Shown here: positions 42,926 to 52,198 of the stretch, one piece after another
Layout of the letters: the number at the start of each line of letters is the position of its first letter
How positions within the stretch are numbered: position 1 is the first letter of the stretch
Assembly: GCA_021800805.1 (NCBI GenBank)
Contig: JAJYYR010000002.1
Span: 215,138-279,137 of the forward strand
From: a bacterium
GTDB taxonomy: Bacteria; SZUA-79; Acidulodesulfobacterales; Acidulodesulfobacteraceae
DNA length: 64,000 nt
Direction: 5' to 3'
The notes under the pieces: model-generated
Database searches by the model: none
What the model was told of the DNA's origin: nothing
The model's input: the letters and a program-made list of their open reading frames with translations, nothing else
Position numbers and translations under genes: made by a program

Positions 42926-44425
42926 TTGGAAAAAAAATCTACTTTTCCTCATCCATATTTTGAATCTCATCCTAACTGGAAGTGGTTTATACTCACCACT
43001 GTTCTTGTCGGAGCAACTATGTCCGCTTTGGACGTCAGTATAGTTAACGTCGCTATGCCGACTATGCAACATGGGTTTGCCGTTCCTATGTCCACCATAG
43101 AATGGGTCGCAATGGCATATATGTTGACGCTGACGGTTTTTTTGCCTCTCTTCGGGAGGCTTGCCGATATGTTCGGAAGAACAAAGATGTATAATACCGG
43201 CTTCGTCGTGTTTACGGTAGGTTCTGCGCTGTGCGGACTCGCTCCTAACGCAAATTTTCTAATATTTTCCCGCGTGCTTCAAGCAATCGGCGCAGGTCTG
43301 CTTCAAGCAAATTCCGTTGCTATAATAACGCAGGCATTTCCTTCGAATGAATTAGGGAAAGCTATAGGGCTTCAGGGCTCGATACAGGCAATAGCAATGT
43401 CGGTCGGCCCGTTCGTAGGAGGTATGCTTATTGCCGCGGTAAACTGGCGGTTAATATTTTACGTCAATGTTCCGATAGGAATAATAGGCACATTTATGGC
43501 TCTGTTTATACTCCCGTCAAGCAAAGCCAAACTCGGCGAAAAAAGAGAAAAAATAGATTATTTAGGCATATCTTTTTTTGCGGCGGGATTGGCTTCTTTA
43601 GTTTTAGCCGTTAATCAGGGCGAAAAACTTGGATGGAATTCTCCCGTAATTCTTACTTATTTTATTATTGCTATCATATTACTGCCGCTCTTTGTATATA
43701 CCGAGCTCAAAGTTCAACATCCGATGATCGATCTTAAAATGTTTAAAAAATGGGGGTTCTCCGCAGGCAACACAACCGGTCTTTTATCTTACTACGTTCT
43801 GTTCGCCGTTTTATTTCTTATGCCTTTTTACTTAGAAGAGGTATTACATTATAATGCCGCGGTAACAGGTTCTCTTTTAACCCCTATACCGCTTTCAATG
43901 GCTATAATCGCCCCTTTTGCCGGAGCAATCTCCGATAAATTAGGCTCACGCATAATGACTACGGCAGGAATGTTTATCTGCGCAGTTTCGACGCTACTTT
44001 TAACATTTTTAACTCCTGCCGTAAATCTATATCTTTTAATTTTTGAATTTATTATACTCGGCGTCGGAATGGGTATTTTTACCCCTCCCAACAACAGCGC
44101 CATAATGCTTTCGGCGCCGCCGGAAAGGCTGGGGGTCGCCGGAGGAATTTTAAATATGATGAGGGCGTTGGGTCTCATATTCGGCGTTGCCATATCGGGA
44201 CTCGTCTTTACATATTTAAAACATGGATACGAGATGTCCCGCGTCGGCACTACCGTGCGTTCCCGCGTACCGGAACACGTCTATATTTTCGCATTTATGC
44301 GCGGATTTTCCGTAGTCATGATTTCGCTCGTTGCTATAAACATATTCGCAACGATTATTTCTGTCGCCAAAAAGGATGTAAAACTTACAAAAATAGAAGG
44401 CGCAGAACCTATCGATTTAATGTGA
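42926..44425 (+). CDS. DHA2-family (EmrB/QacA-type) multidrug MFS exporter
   Basis: A 499-residue transporter with about fourteen helices. Diagnostic motifs are LDVSIVNVAMPTM in helix 1, LFGRLADMFGRTKMY in loop 2-3 and GWRW-like NWRLIFYVNVPIGI in helix 6. The gene starts with TTG at 42926 seven bases behind GGAGG, a clear case where the alternative codon is the start. It is encoded between aspS and the IorA-like gene without an EmrA-type adaptor nearby. Probable drug or metabolite efflux. Confidence 0.9.
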   Translation: MEKKSTFPHPYFESHPNWKWFILTTVLVGATMSALDVSIVNVAMPTMQHGFAVPMSTIEWVAMAYMLTLTVFLPLFGRLADMFGRTKMYNTGFVVFTVGSALCGLAPNANFLIFSRVLQAIGAGLLQANSVAIITQAFPSNELGKAIGLQGSIQAIAMSVGPFVGGMLIAAVNWRLIFYVNVPIGIIGTFMALFILPSSKAKLGEKREKIDYLGISFFAAGLASLVLAVNQGEKLGWNSPVILTYFIIAIILLPLFVYTELKVQHPMIDLKMFKKWGFSAGNTTGLLSYYVLFAVLFLMPFYLEEVLHYNAAVTGSLLTPIPLSMAIIAPFAGAISDKLGSRIMTTAGMFICAVSTLLLTFLTPAVNLYLLIFEFIILGVGMGIFTPPNNSAIMLSAPPERLGVAGGILNMMRALGLIFGVAISGLVFTYLKHGYEMSRVGTTVRSRVPEHVYIFAFMRGFSVVMISLVAINIFATIISVAKKDVKLTKIEGAEPIDLM

Positions 44426-44441
44426 TTAAATTATAAAAATT

Positions 44442-46196
44442 ATGGGAATTTTTAATAGAAATAGAAATATCTTAACTTCCGACAAAGGTTATGAAATTAT
44501 CTGCGGAACCGAATTGATCTTAAAGAGAGCCTTAAATAACGGAATCGGCAATATATTTCTTGACGGTAAACTGACAAAGAACCTTCCTGAAATCGACAAA
44601 ACGTCTTCCTTGAAAGTCCAGTCGGATATGGATCTTTTATGGACGGAGATTTATTGTCTATCTATAACTAACCGCAGAGCTATGGCGTTCGCCTATGATC
44701 AATCTTTTTTGAATTTTATCAATTTAGAAAAATATTTTATAGGCAATAAAAATTTAAACGGCGGCATTGTTTTATTTCTTTTTAAAAAACCGGGCATTAA
44801 AAAGTTTTCCTTCTCGTTCGAAAGCATTTTGCCTGTTTATAATTATTATAAAATATCAGGATTTATAGATTATCTTCCTTATTATTTCGAGCTTTCCGAA
44901 AAATTAAAACTACCGGTTCTTATTTATCTCAACGAGTCGGTTATGAATGAATACAATCTTGACGAGAAGAAAGAATATACTGAAAGGACTGCGGCTAAAC
45001 CAAATTTTTCTTTTGGGGATAACGGCATACAAACCGTTCCTAATGAACTGAAAAATAATATTCAATTTTTTAAAAATACCGGAAAGCATATAGAACTGTT
45101 TAAAGGAAAAGCAGGAAATAATCTTGTCTTGACGGGTGCCGAATATTTTCATCGAATTATAGAAAATAAGGATTTTTCGGAAAATTCGGACATAATTTTA
45201 TTTAACCTTCTCAACCCCGTAGATTCTTCCGAGTTTATCGAATTAATTAAATCCGATTGCGGCAATAACTACAAAAATATATACATATTCGACGATAAAG
45301 GTTTATTGAGCCCACAGTTTACAGAAGTCATAGAAAACAATAAATCGTTATTGAACTTCGAAAATCTAAAAATTACCGGAACGGAAAATAATAACGGGAT
45401 CGAATTAGGATTTTGTGCCGACGATTTTATAATAACCGAAATAAAATCGGCAAAATCTTTTTGCACCGGCTGTACTTTATTCACTTTTTTACAAACTCTC
45501 GAAAAAGAAATAGGCGTTTCGGAAGATTATATATTGATAGGCGGAGAAGAGTGTTTTTCCCTTTTAAACTCAAGCGCATTAAAATATTCGTTTCAAAATA
45601 TAATGATTACGGAAAATCCTCTTTTTTTATCATTCAATTTATATTCCAAAGATTTAAATAAAACTTTTTATATTTTTATTCCTGCGGTTACATTTTCTGA
45701 ACAAATGGACAAATTTGCTAAAATGTATAATGAACTAAATTTTAAGGGTAAAATTATATTCGTCGTTTATAAATCAATTTTCGATTTTGATTATAATATT
45801 GAAAATTTGCTTTCACATCCGTTATTAAAATCTTTTAAAAAAATAGCCGTTAAAAAGGGCGCGCGATTAAAAGATTTAAATTTAAAACACGATTCAACCC
45901 TGATATTTATAGACAACGACTGCAACAATTTTGCGAGATCCGGACGAAATTTAAATTATACCGCATATTTATATATTAATAATTCCGTCTGCAATAAATT
46001 TGAGTGCAGATTGTGCTATCAGAAAACAAGATGCGCCGCAATTAAAATTATGGAAGATAAAAATATATTCATAGATGCAGAAATATGCAATTTTTGCAGA
46101 TTGTGCATAGACATATGCCCCCATAGCGGAATAAAATCAAAAAAAAGAAAAAAGATTAAATTAAAAAAATCTTTAGAAAGTAAAATTAACCTTTAA
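44442..46196 (+). CDS. Diverged indolepyruvate-ferredoxin-oxidoreductase alpha-like protein
   Basis: A 584-residue protein laid out like IorA. It has an N-terminal pyrimidine-domain start (GYEIICGTELILKRALNNG), a CTGC motif (341-344) where IorA has CAGCPH, and a C-terminal two-cluster ferredoxin module. Cysteines of that module are 517/522/525/531 and 549/552/555/559, ending CRLCIDICP. The thiamine-diphosphate/Mg motifs are not conserved: GDIGCYTL is GGEECFSL (366-373) and the GDSTFFHSG segment is unrecognisable. The reading frame is intact, so the protein is probably made but not a normal IOR. It is followed after six bases by an IorB-like gene. Confidence 0.6.
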   Translation: MGIFNRNRNILTSDKGYEIICGTELILKRALNNGIGNIFLDGKLTKNLPEIDKTSSLKVQSDMDLLWTEIYCLSITNRRAMAFAYDQSFLNFINLEKYFIGNKNLNGGIVLFLFKKPGIKKFSFSFESILPVYNYYKISGFIDYLPYYFELSEKLKLPVLIYLNESVMNEYNLDEKKEYTERTAAKPNFSFGDNGIQTVPNELKNNIQFFKNTGKHIELFKGKAGNNLVLTGAEYFHRIIENKDFSENSDIILFNLLNPVDSSEFIELIKSDCGNNYKNIYIFDDKGLLSPQFTEVIENNKSLLNFENLKITGTENNNGIELGFCADDFIITEIKSAKSFCTGCTLFTFLQTLEKEIGVSEDYILIGGEECFSLLNSSALKYSFQNIMITENPLFLSFNLYSKDLNKTFYIFIPAVTFSEQMDKFAKMYNELNFKGKIIFVVYKSIFDFDYNIENLLSHPLLKSFKKIAVKKGARLKDLNLKHDSTLIFIDNDCNNFARSGRNLNYTAYLYINNSVCNKFECRLCYQKTRCAAIKIMEDKNIFIDAEICNFCRLCIDICPHSGIKSKKRKKIKLKKSLESKINL

Positions 46197-46202
46197 CCCG
46201 AT

Positions 46203-46796
46203 ATGGAAAATATAAATTACAATCTTATATTAAACGGCGCCGATTTCAAAGAAATTAAATACCTAAGTAAATTCATTTGCTTTTCTTTAAAAAGCGAAAA
46301 TTTCAACGTTTCGCTTTTAATCAAACCGGCATCTAATATTTCAAATTACAGCTTAACATACGCGATTATAAAAGTAGGAAAATTTGAGTCTATAAGCTGT
46401 CTTCAAAATATAGACGCAATTATCAGCTTAGACTATCAGTCTATATTAAATTATCTTCCTTTTATAAACAAAAATACCCTGGTCTTGTCTGATTATTCCG
46501 CATTTAACGTGTGCGATTATTGGCTTACCGACAACGATTCGGTTTCAAATAAGTTAAATGAAAAGACGACAAACATATATAAAATACCTCTTAAAAATAT
46601 AATAGATATGGACGCTATGGGAAAAAATAAGGTAAGCGCATATAATGCGCTGATTGGCGCTTTTATCGCAAAAAGCAATCTTTTAGACCTTGATTCCGTT
46701 TGCAGACAGACGGCGTTGTTTTCTAAAAACGATGCGGAGAAAAAAAATATGATTCAGGCTATTCTAAAGGGATACGATTATGTTTCCGAAGGATAA
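46203..46796 (+). CDS. Diverged IorB / 2-oxoacid oxidoreductase gamma-like protein
   Basis: A 197-residue protein that resembles the gamma-type domain of indolepyruvate oxidoreductase beta by length, position and strand pattern (YNLILNGADFKEIKYLSKF). The family glycine motif GVGGQG is replaced by NGADFKE. The SQRGGSV region has become ASNISNYSLTYAIIKVG. VLSDYSAFN and the C-terminal NALIGAFIAKSN match the usual strand-helix order. It overlaps the converging perR gene by 19 bases. The same loss of motifs as in the alpha-like partner suggests the pair changed role together. Confidence 0.5.
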   Translation: MENINYNLILNGADFKEIKYLSKFICFSLKSENFNVSLLIKPASNISNYSLTYAIIKVGKFESISCLQNIDAIISLDYQSILNYLPFINKNTLVLSDYSAFNVCDYWLTDNDSVSNKLNEKTTNIYKIPLKNIIDMDAMGKNKVSAYNALIGAFIAKSNLLDLDSVCRQTALFSKNDAEKKNMIQAILKGYDYVSEG

Positions 46797-47251
46797 ACGT
46801 CCGGCGCTTTTTTATTGCAATCGCCGCATAAACCGTAAAATTCAACTCCGTAATTTCTTATGTGATAGTTTTCGGTTAACGTTTTCTTTATTTTAGTTTC
46901 AAAAAATCCTTTCAAATCAAACTCGTCTATCTCAATGTCTGTTATCTTTCCGCATTTTTCGCATATTGCGTGACCGTGTAGAGAAATATCTCCGTCATAA
47001 TGGACGGAATCCTGCATTGTTTTAATTTCTTTCACTTCATGGAGGGACGCAAGCATAGAAAGATTTTTATAAACCGTGTTTAAAGAAACCATCGGGTATA
47101 ATTCTTTAAGTTTATTATATACGTCCGTCGCAGACGGATGATTTTTTGATTCGGAAATAATCTTAATAATCTCGAGCCTCTGGGGCGTAAGACTATAACC
47201 CATTTTTTTAATTTTTAAAACTATCGCATTTAATCTAGGATTCAAATTCAT
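46778..47251 (-). CDS. perR: PerR-type peroxide-responsive Fur-family repressor
   Basis: A 157-residue Fur-family regulator. The winged helix is TPQRLEIIKIISESKNHPSA and VSLNTVYKNLSML. The regulatory metal ligands of B. subtilis PerR (H37, D85, H91, H93, D104) align with H38, D86, H92, H94 and D105, so a PerR rather than a Fur sensing site is predicted. The structural zinc site is C97/C100 and C142/C145. A 22-bp AT-rich palindrome just upstream is a possible autoregulatory box. It lies between the IorB-like gene (convergent) and the activase gene. Confidence 0.85.
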   Translation of the reverse strand: MNLNPRLNAIVLKIKKMGYSLTPQRLEIIKIISESKNHPSATDVYNKLKELYPMVSLNTVYKNLSMLASLHEVKEIKTMQDSVHYDGDISLHGHAICEKCGKITDIEIDEFDLKGFFETKIKKTLTENYHIRNYGVEFYGLCGDCNKKAPDVYPSET

Positions 47252-47257
47252 ATAGTA

Positions 47258-47279
47258 TTTATTATTATATAATAATAAA
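47258..47279. promoter_or_regulatory. Candidate PerR box (22-bp perfect palindrome)
   Basis: TTTATTATTAT and ATAATAATAAA are perfect halves with no loop, 7-28 bases upstream of the perR start. The known PerR box is TTATAATNATTATAA, similar in composition but not identical. It lies just past the 3' end of the upstream activase gene, so autoregulation of perR is the simplest reading. Confidence 0.5.
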
Positions 47280-47285
47280 AAAATG

Positions 47286-50267
47286 TCAAATGTTTTCGGG
47301 CTTAAATTCGCTTATACTGTCAAAAAAAGCTTCGAGTCTCGTTACATAGCCCGCATCGGCATTATGTTCGTCTATTTCTATTTCAAGATAGGGTTTATAT
47401 TTCATATATTCGGCGAAAAAAGTTTTAATGAAAGAATCGGGGCCGCAGGCGTAATTAGTAACATAAACGGCGTTGAGTTTAGGATTATCCATTATTATCT
47501 TTGCCGCGGATAAAATTTTATGCCCCGAATGCCAGAACATATTATCATGTTCTCCGTAAATAGAAACTTCGCCTATATCAAGAAAATCCATAGGGATAAC
47601 GGTTATACCGAGAGACGATATCTTATTGGAAATAGCTAAATTAATCCCGTCGTCTTGAGTATTATAAGGTCTGCCGACTAATACGGTAATATCGTCGTAT
47701 TTTTCTATAACTTCTTTTCCCTTGATTTTTAATTTTTCAAAAAAACTCTTTTGTTTTTGAAACGCCGAATCGAAAGAATTTATAATTTTATTTTTTGATA
47801 TACCGAAACTTTTAAGATTTTTGACGATGTTATCCACCGTCAGGTTATAATCGGAACTATCGCTAAACATTCTGATTTCCGGTGAAATTATTTTTATTTT
47901 ATCGAATTCTAAAAGCGATTTTGCTATATATGGAACACCTTGTATATATGGGCATTGATATGTATTTTCCTGAAATTCGTGATTTTTTTCCCTGTTTACT
48001 AATGCAGGTAGAAAAATTGCATCGACTTTCTTGTCTATCAAATTTTTTACGTGACCGGACAGCACTTTTACTGGGAAACAAGTATCCGTTACGGAAAGCA
48101 TATTAGAAGTATTTATAATCTGACGGTTAGTTTCATCCGATAAAATAACGTTAAATCCCAGTTTTGTAAAAAATTCATTATAAAACGGGAGAAGATCGTA
48201 TGTTTCTAAACATAAAGGAATACCCATACGCGGTTTTGAATAATCGGCTTCGTTTTCTACGGAATATCCTTCAAATAAAAGTTCTTTTCTAAATTTAAAA
48301 AAGTTTTCTCCTTTTTTTGTTTTAGCCTTATCTATTTCGAATATATCGCATCTTGCCCCATAATAATGCGGAGATTCGGATTCAACGGTAACTTTATTTA
48401 CATCGCATAAATTAGAACATTTTTGGCATTCAAAAGATTCCTGAAAATATTTTCTATCCGTAAGATCAAAACCGGCAAATTTTGATGGTCCCATATTTTG
48501 AAATGCTATAAGAGCGCTTCCTATTGCCCCGGTCACTTCATTGTGTTCCGGAACGACTATTTTTTTACCTAAAAGAGTTTCGAAGGCGCTCACCACCGCT
48601 TTGTTCAATGCGACGCCGCCCTGAAAAAGTATTCGGTCGCCTATGGGTTTGCCTAAAACTACTTTGTTTAAATAGTTTTCGACTATTGAATATGCAAGTC
48701 CCGCGATAAGCTGATTTTTGTCTGCCCCCTTCTGCTGATGGGAAACAAGGTCCGATTCCATAAACACGGTGCATCTATCCCCCAGATTACAGGAGCTTGA
48801 CGCGTTGAAAGCTTTATCCGCAAATTCCTTAACAATATCTATATTAAGTTTTTTCGCCTGCTCTTCCAGAAACGAACCGGTTCCGGCAGCGCATGCTTTA
48901 TTCATTTCAAAATCTATTACTACCCCGTTTTTAATTCTTATATATTTTGAATCCTGTCCGCCTATTTCAAAAACCGTGTCCACTTCTTTATCGATAAAAA
49001 TAGATGCGACCGCCTGCGCCGTTATTTCATTTTTTACTATATCGGCTCCTATATAATCGGCAATTAAATATCTTCCCGAACCGGTAGTGCATACCCCTTT
49101 AACCGAAACATCTATATTAAAATTTTTTAATTCCAAATATATTTCGCGAAGGGTTTCTCTGACGACGTCTATGGGTTTGCCTTTGGTTTTCTTATATTTT
49201 TTAATCAAAAGCCGTCTATTTTCATCCAATAAAACTACATTGGTAGAAACGGAACCGGTATCCACGCCGATATATACGGGAATCGTCAGACCGGAAAAGT
49301 TTTTCACGACGGTTAAATTATCTAAGTCCGAATTATTTTCTTTTTTGTCTTCTATCGAATAATCTTTAAGCCTGTCTCTATATCTTCCGGTTAATTTACT
49401 TTTCTCTATAAATTCTTTAAGGGGTTCCAACCCTTTAAATTTAAAATTTTTTTCATTTTGCGAAATTATGGCAATTCCTATTGCAGACATAACCGTATGA
49501 TGTTCCGGAATAATAAGTTCATCGTCTTTCAGTTTAAGAACATCTTTGAATGCCCTAACCATGCCTTGGTTGAATGCCACCCCGCCTTGAAAAATAATCG
49601 GCTTTTCAAATTTCTTGCCTTTAGCAATAGTTCCTATGAACGTTCTTGCGACGGCATAACATAATCCGGCTACAATATCGTATATAGGGGTCGAAACCTG
49701 TTGAAGATGTATCATATCCGATTTAGCAAATACGGTACATCGTCCGGCTATTTTTGCAGGATTATTAGATTCTAAAGCCAGTCGCCCGAACTCATCCTCA
49801 ATATTTATATTAAGCCTTTCTGCCTGTTGGTCTAAAAAAGAACCCGTTCCCGCAGCGCATAGGTCGTTAAGTCCAAAATCCTCGAGAAAAATCTGTCCCG
49901 TCTCGGTATTTTTCCTTAGCATAAGAAATTTAGAATCCTGCCCGCCCATTTCTATAACCGTTCTAACATCGGGATAAAGATATTTCACGGCTTCCGTCTG
50001 GGCAACAAGTTCATTTATATTGGGAATGCCCAAGACCTCTCCTAACGTTCTCGAACCTGAACCGGTAGCCCCTATTCCCGCAAAAGAATTTTCCGGAAAC
50101 TCATCGAAAATATCTTTTAAAACATTATAAGCCGTCATAACGGATTCTCCGTTTGACCTTATATAATCTTTTTTTATAACTTTAAGGCTTTTGTCTAAAA
50201 TTGCAAATTTAACGGTAGTCGAACCTATATCTATACCTAAATAGAGTTCTTTGCTCAATTCTTTCAT
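47286..50267 (-). CDS. Two-domain ASKHA activase with DUF2229-like C-terminus
   Basis: A 993-residue protein of the BcrA/BadF/HgdC superfamily with two tandem ATPase domains. Domain 1 has YLGIDIGSTTVKFAIL, EMGGQDSK and cysteines C137/C177. Domain 2, from about 330, has YIGVDTGSVSTNVVLL, EIGGQDSK and C459/C499. Each carries CAAGTGSFL. A cysteine segment CQKCSNLC (614-621) leads to a C-terminal DUF2229-type domain (from about 680, GIPLCLETYDLLPFY). Many homologues run to about 1400 residues with an HgdB part that is missing here. It should activate a low-potential Fe-S reductase or dehydratase, not identified in this window. Confidence 0.88.
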   Translation of the reverse strand: MKELSKELYLGIDIGSTTVKFAILDKSLKVIKKDYIRSNGESVMTAYNVLKDIFDEFPENSFAGIGATGSGSRTLGEVLGIPNINELVAQTEAVKYLYPDVRTVIEMGGQDSKFLMLRKNTETGQIFLEDFGLNDLCAAGTGSFLDQQAERLNINIEDEFGRLALESNNPAKIAGRCTVFAKSDMIHLQQVSTPIYDIVAGLCYAVARTFIGTIAKGKKFEKPIIFQGGVAFNQGMVRAFKDVLKLKDDELIIPEHHTVMSAIGIAIISQNEKNFKFKGLEPLKEFIEKSKLTGRYRDRLKDYSIEDKKENNSDLDNLTVVKNFSGLTIPVYIGVDTGSVSTNVVLLDENRRLLIKKYKKTKGKPIDVVRETLREIYLELKNFNIDVSVKGVCTTGSGRYLIADYIGADIVKNEITAQAVASIFIDKEVDTVFEIGGQDSKYIRIKNGVVIDFEMNKACAAGTGSFLEEQAKKLNIDIVKEFADKAFNASSSCNLGDRCTVFMESDLVSHQQKGADKNQLIAGLAYSIVENYLNKVVLGKPIGDRILFQGGVALNKAVVSAFETLLGKKIVVPEHNEVTGAIGSALIAFQNMGPSKFAGFDLTDRKYFQESFECQKCSNLCDVNKVTVESESPHYYGARCDIFEIDKAKTKKGENFFKFRKELLFEGYSVENEADYSKPRMGIPLCLETYDLLPFYNEFFTKLGFNVILSDETNRQIINTSNMLSVTDTCFPVKVLSGHVKNLIDKKVDAIFLPALVNREKNHEFQENTYQCPYIQGVPYIAKSLLEFDKIKIISPEIRMFSDSSDYNLTVDNIVKNLKSFGISKNKIINSFDSAFQKQKSFFEKLKIKGKEVIEKYDDITVLVGRPYNTQDDGINLAISNKISSLGITVIPMDFLDIGEVSIYGEHDNMFWHSGHKILSAAKIIMDNPKLNAVYVTNYACGPDSFIKTFFAEYMKYKPYLEIEIDEHNADAGYVTRLEAFFDSISEFKPENI

Positions 50268-50294
50268 TACGCTAAAACCTCATATTATTTCTTT

Positions 50295-50978
50295 TCATAA
50301 TCTTTTCCATCTGCCGCCTTCTTCAAGCGCTTCTTTTTTCCATATCGGGACTGTTTCTTTTATATTGTCTATTAAAAACTTCGACGCCAGATATGAGTCT
50401 TCTCTGTGAGGGCTTGAAATTCCAATGGAAATAGAAGTTTCTCCTATTTCCATTTTTCCTATTCTATGAATTATACAGACTTTTAAAATATTATACTTGC
50501 TAAATGCGGCGGTAATTAATTTTTTAATTTCTTTAACCGCCATTTCTTCATATGCCTCGTAATATAAATATTCTACCGGCTTTCCGTCGTCATTATCCCT
50601 GACCGTTCCGTTAAACAAAAGAACCGATCCTGCCGAAGCATCGGAAATAAAATCGAGAACTTTTGCATAATCTATTTTCTTATCGGTTATCTCTATATAC
50701 ATACCCGTTTCCGATGCTGAGAAAACACCCCCGCTGACAGGCATAATAATAGTTATCTCATCTCCGTCGTTCAACTTTTTTCCGTCGTTTATATCTGTAT
50801 ATTCCATATTAACCGCATATTTAGAAATTTCGATTATTTTTTTTACGGCAGGATAAGTTTCATTTATAAATACAATAACGTCTTTTAACGAAGAACCGTC
50901 GTTAAACTGCAAATCTAATTGATTTTTTCCGATTATTTCTTTGAAAGCGGCAAAAAGCCGAACTTTAATGCTTATCAT
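50295..50978 (-). CDS. MoaD-MoaE fusion (molybdopterin synthase)
   Basis: Both subunits of molybdopterin synthase in one chain of about 227 residues. The MoaD part (SIKVRLFAAFKEIIG to MPVSGG) keeps the C-terminal Gly-Gly, at about residues 83-84, but it is internal and is followed by VFSASETG. The MoaE part has LLFNGTVRDND, YEAYEEMAVKEI, HRIGKMEIGE and PIWKKEAL. The ATG at 50978 gives a normal MoaD start. A TTG at 51014, overlapping the moaB stop, would add twelve residues. Free GG is needed for thiocarboxylation, so cleavage or an unusual mechanism is required, as known for mycobacterial MoaX. It is coupled to moaB. Confidence 0.88.
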   Translation of the reverse strand: MISIKVRLFAAFKEIIGKNQLDLQFNDGSSLKDVIVFINETYPAVKKIIEISKYAVNMEYTDINDGKKLNDGDEITIIMPVSGGVFSASETGMYIEITDKKIDYAKVLDFISDASAGSVLLFNGTVRDNDDGKPVEYLYYEAYEEMAVKEIKKLITAAFSKYNILKVCIIHRIGKMEIGETSISIGISSPHREDSYLASKFLIDNIKETVPIWKKEALEEGGRWKRL

Positions 50979-51010
50979 ATATAGTTCGTTTTCAAATATT
51001 ACGCCTCGTT

Positions 51011-51538
51011 TCAAGAGAGATGTTTAGATATTTCATAATAAAGATGCCCTATTTCATTTAGAATTATCTTATCCATAGCTAATTTTACGGCATTTAGGGA
51101 ACCTGGGATGGAAAAAATTATTTTTCCGTTATATATACCGGCGGAAGCGCGCGACATAATAGCGGAGGATCCAATTTCATTGTAGCTTAAACTTCTAAAC
51201 AATTCTCCAAAACCGTATAGTTCTTTATCGTATAAATCTTTTAACGTTTCATAAGTTATATCTTTGAAAGAAACTCCTGTTCCGCCGTTTATAATTAAGG
51301 CGTCGGTTTTCTGTTTTGAATTAGGGAGGCAGACTTTTACGACAAGATTTTCAAGCAAGTCTTTATCGTCTTTTATAATACTGTAACCCGACACTTTATA
51401 GGAAACCGATGAAAGTCTTTCTTTTATATAGTTCCCGCTTTCATCTTCGCTTTCTTTTCTTGTATCGCTTAGCGTTATAATATAAACGTTTAAAAGTTTA
51501 CCGGCTTTTATATCTTTTTTGTGCTCCAAATGCCCCAT
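51011..51538 (-). CDS. moaB: MoaB/Mog-type molybdopterin adenylyltransferase family protein
   Basis: A 175-residue MoCF-fold protein. The conserved substrate site is LIINGGTGVSFKDITYE and the C-terminal IIFSIPGSLNAVKLAMDKIIL. The N-terminal strand is VYIITLSDTRKESEDESG. It acts late in molybdenum cofactor synthesis, adenylylating molybdopterin or binding the intermediate. It is the gene upstream of the MoaD-MoaE fusion and overlaps or abuts it. Other moa/moe genes are not in this window. Confidence 0.9.
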   Translation of the reverse strand: MGHLEHKKDIKAGKLLNVYIITLSDTRKESEDESGNYIKERLSSVSYKVSGYSIIKDDKDLLENLVVKVCLPNSKQKTDALIINGGTGVSFKDITYETLKDLYDKELYGFGELFRSLSYNEIGSSAIMSRASAGIYNGKIIFSIPGSLNAVKLAMDKIILNEIGHLYYEISKHLS

Positions 51539-51629
51539 AATAATTGAATTTTAAACTATTATGGGAAAAAAGTCAATCTCGCCGAATGCTTTGTCAAAGC
51601 AATTTGGAAATGTCCGCTTTTGGTTAAAA

Positions 51630-52172
51630 TCAATAAGGGTATTTTATAACCGCATGCGCCAGCTCGGATTGCGGAGACGGCAACGTACGCGTAAAATTGG
51701 TTTGGGCATTGCCTTTGCGCTTATGAAGCGAGGTTTCTATCTGCGCCTCAAGGATATTCCTGCTCCAACCGTTTTCGATGCAGGCTCCAGCATACCACTC
51801 TCTTAGGGCAGGGTCTTTTAACTTAGCGATTATTAAAACATTGTGTCCCCATGGCAATTGTCCAACAAGCTGTTGGACAATTTGTTTATCAGGATAAGCT
51901 TCCGCAAATGCTCTTATGTAAAACAAATTGGCTCGTGACAACCCTTTCATCTCCGGAAATTCCCGGCGAAGATCGTCCGCTAACCGTTCCATAACTTTAG
52001 CGCCCCAGCCTTGTTTTTTCTGCCGTTCTAAAATAGTTTCTCCTATTTCCCAGTATAGCAAGACAAGCTCGCGGTTTACGCTCAACGCCGCTTTAATGCG
52101 GGCATTTTTAATGCGGATTTTAAGATTTTCCAATAATTCCGCGTAATCTTCCGGTACAAGCTTATTTGGCAT
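51630..52172 (-). pseudogene. DUF1016/YhcG-type nuclease gene, C-terminal half missing
   Basis: An open frame of 180 codons matching only the N-terminal half of DUF1016 (PDDEXK nuclease family, usually about 340-380 residues). It has LYWEIGETILERQKKQGWG, FPEMKGLSRANLFYIRAF and LPWGHNVLIIAKLKD, ending SELAHAVIKYPY where relatives continue into the catalytic domain. The PDDEXK nuclease part is absent. Its base composition is visibly richer in G+C than the neighbours, suggesting transfer. DUF1016 genes are typical passengers of type I restriction loci, and a piece of hsdM lies directly upstream. No function expected beyond, at most, the N-terminal domain. Confidence 0.8.
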
Positions 52173-52198
52173 AATAAGTTCCCTTAATACATTAATAA

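Noticed and set aside
48524..49362. Plus-strand open frames opposite the activase gene
   Set aside because: They are shadows of the high-quality minus-strand coding sequence and carry no motif or ribosome site.
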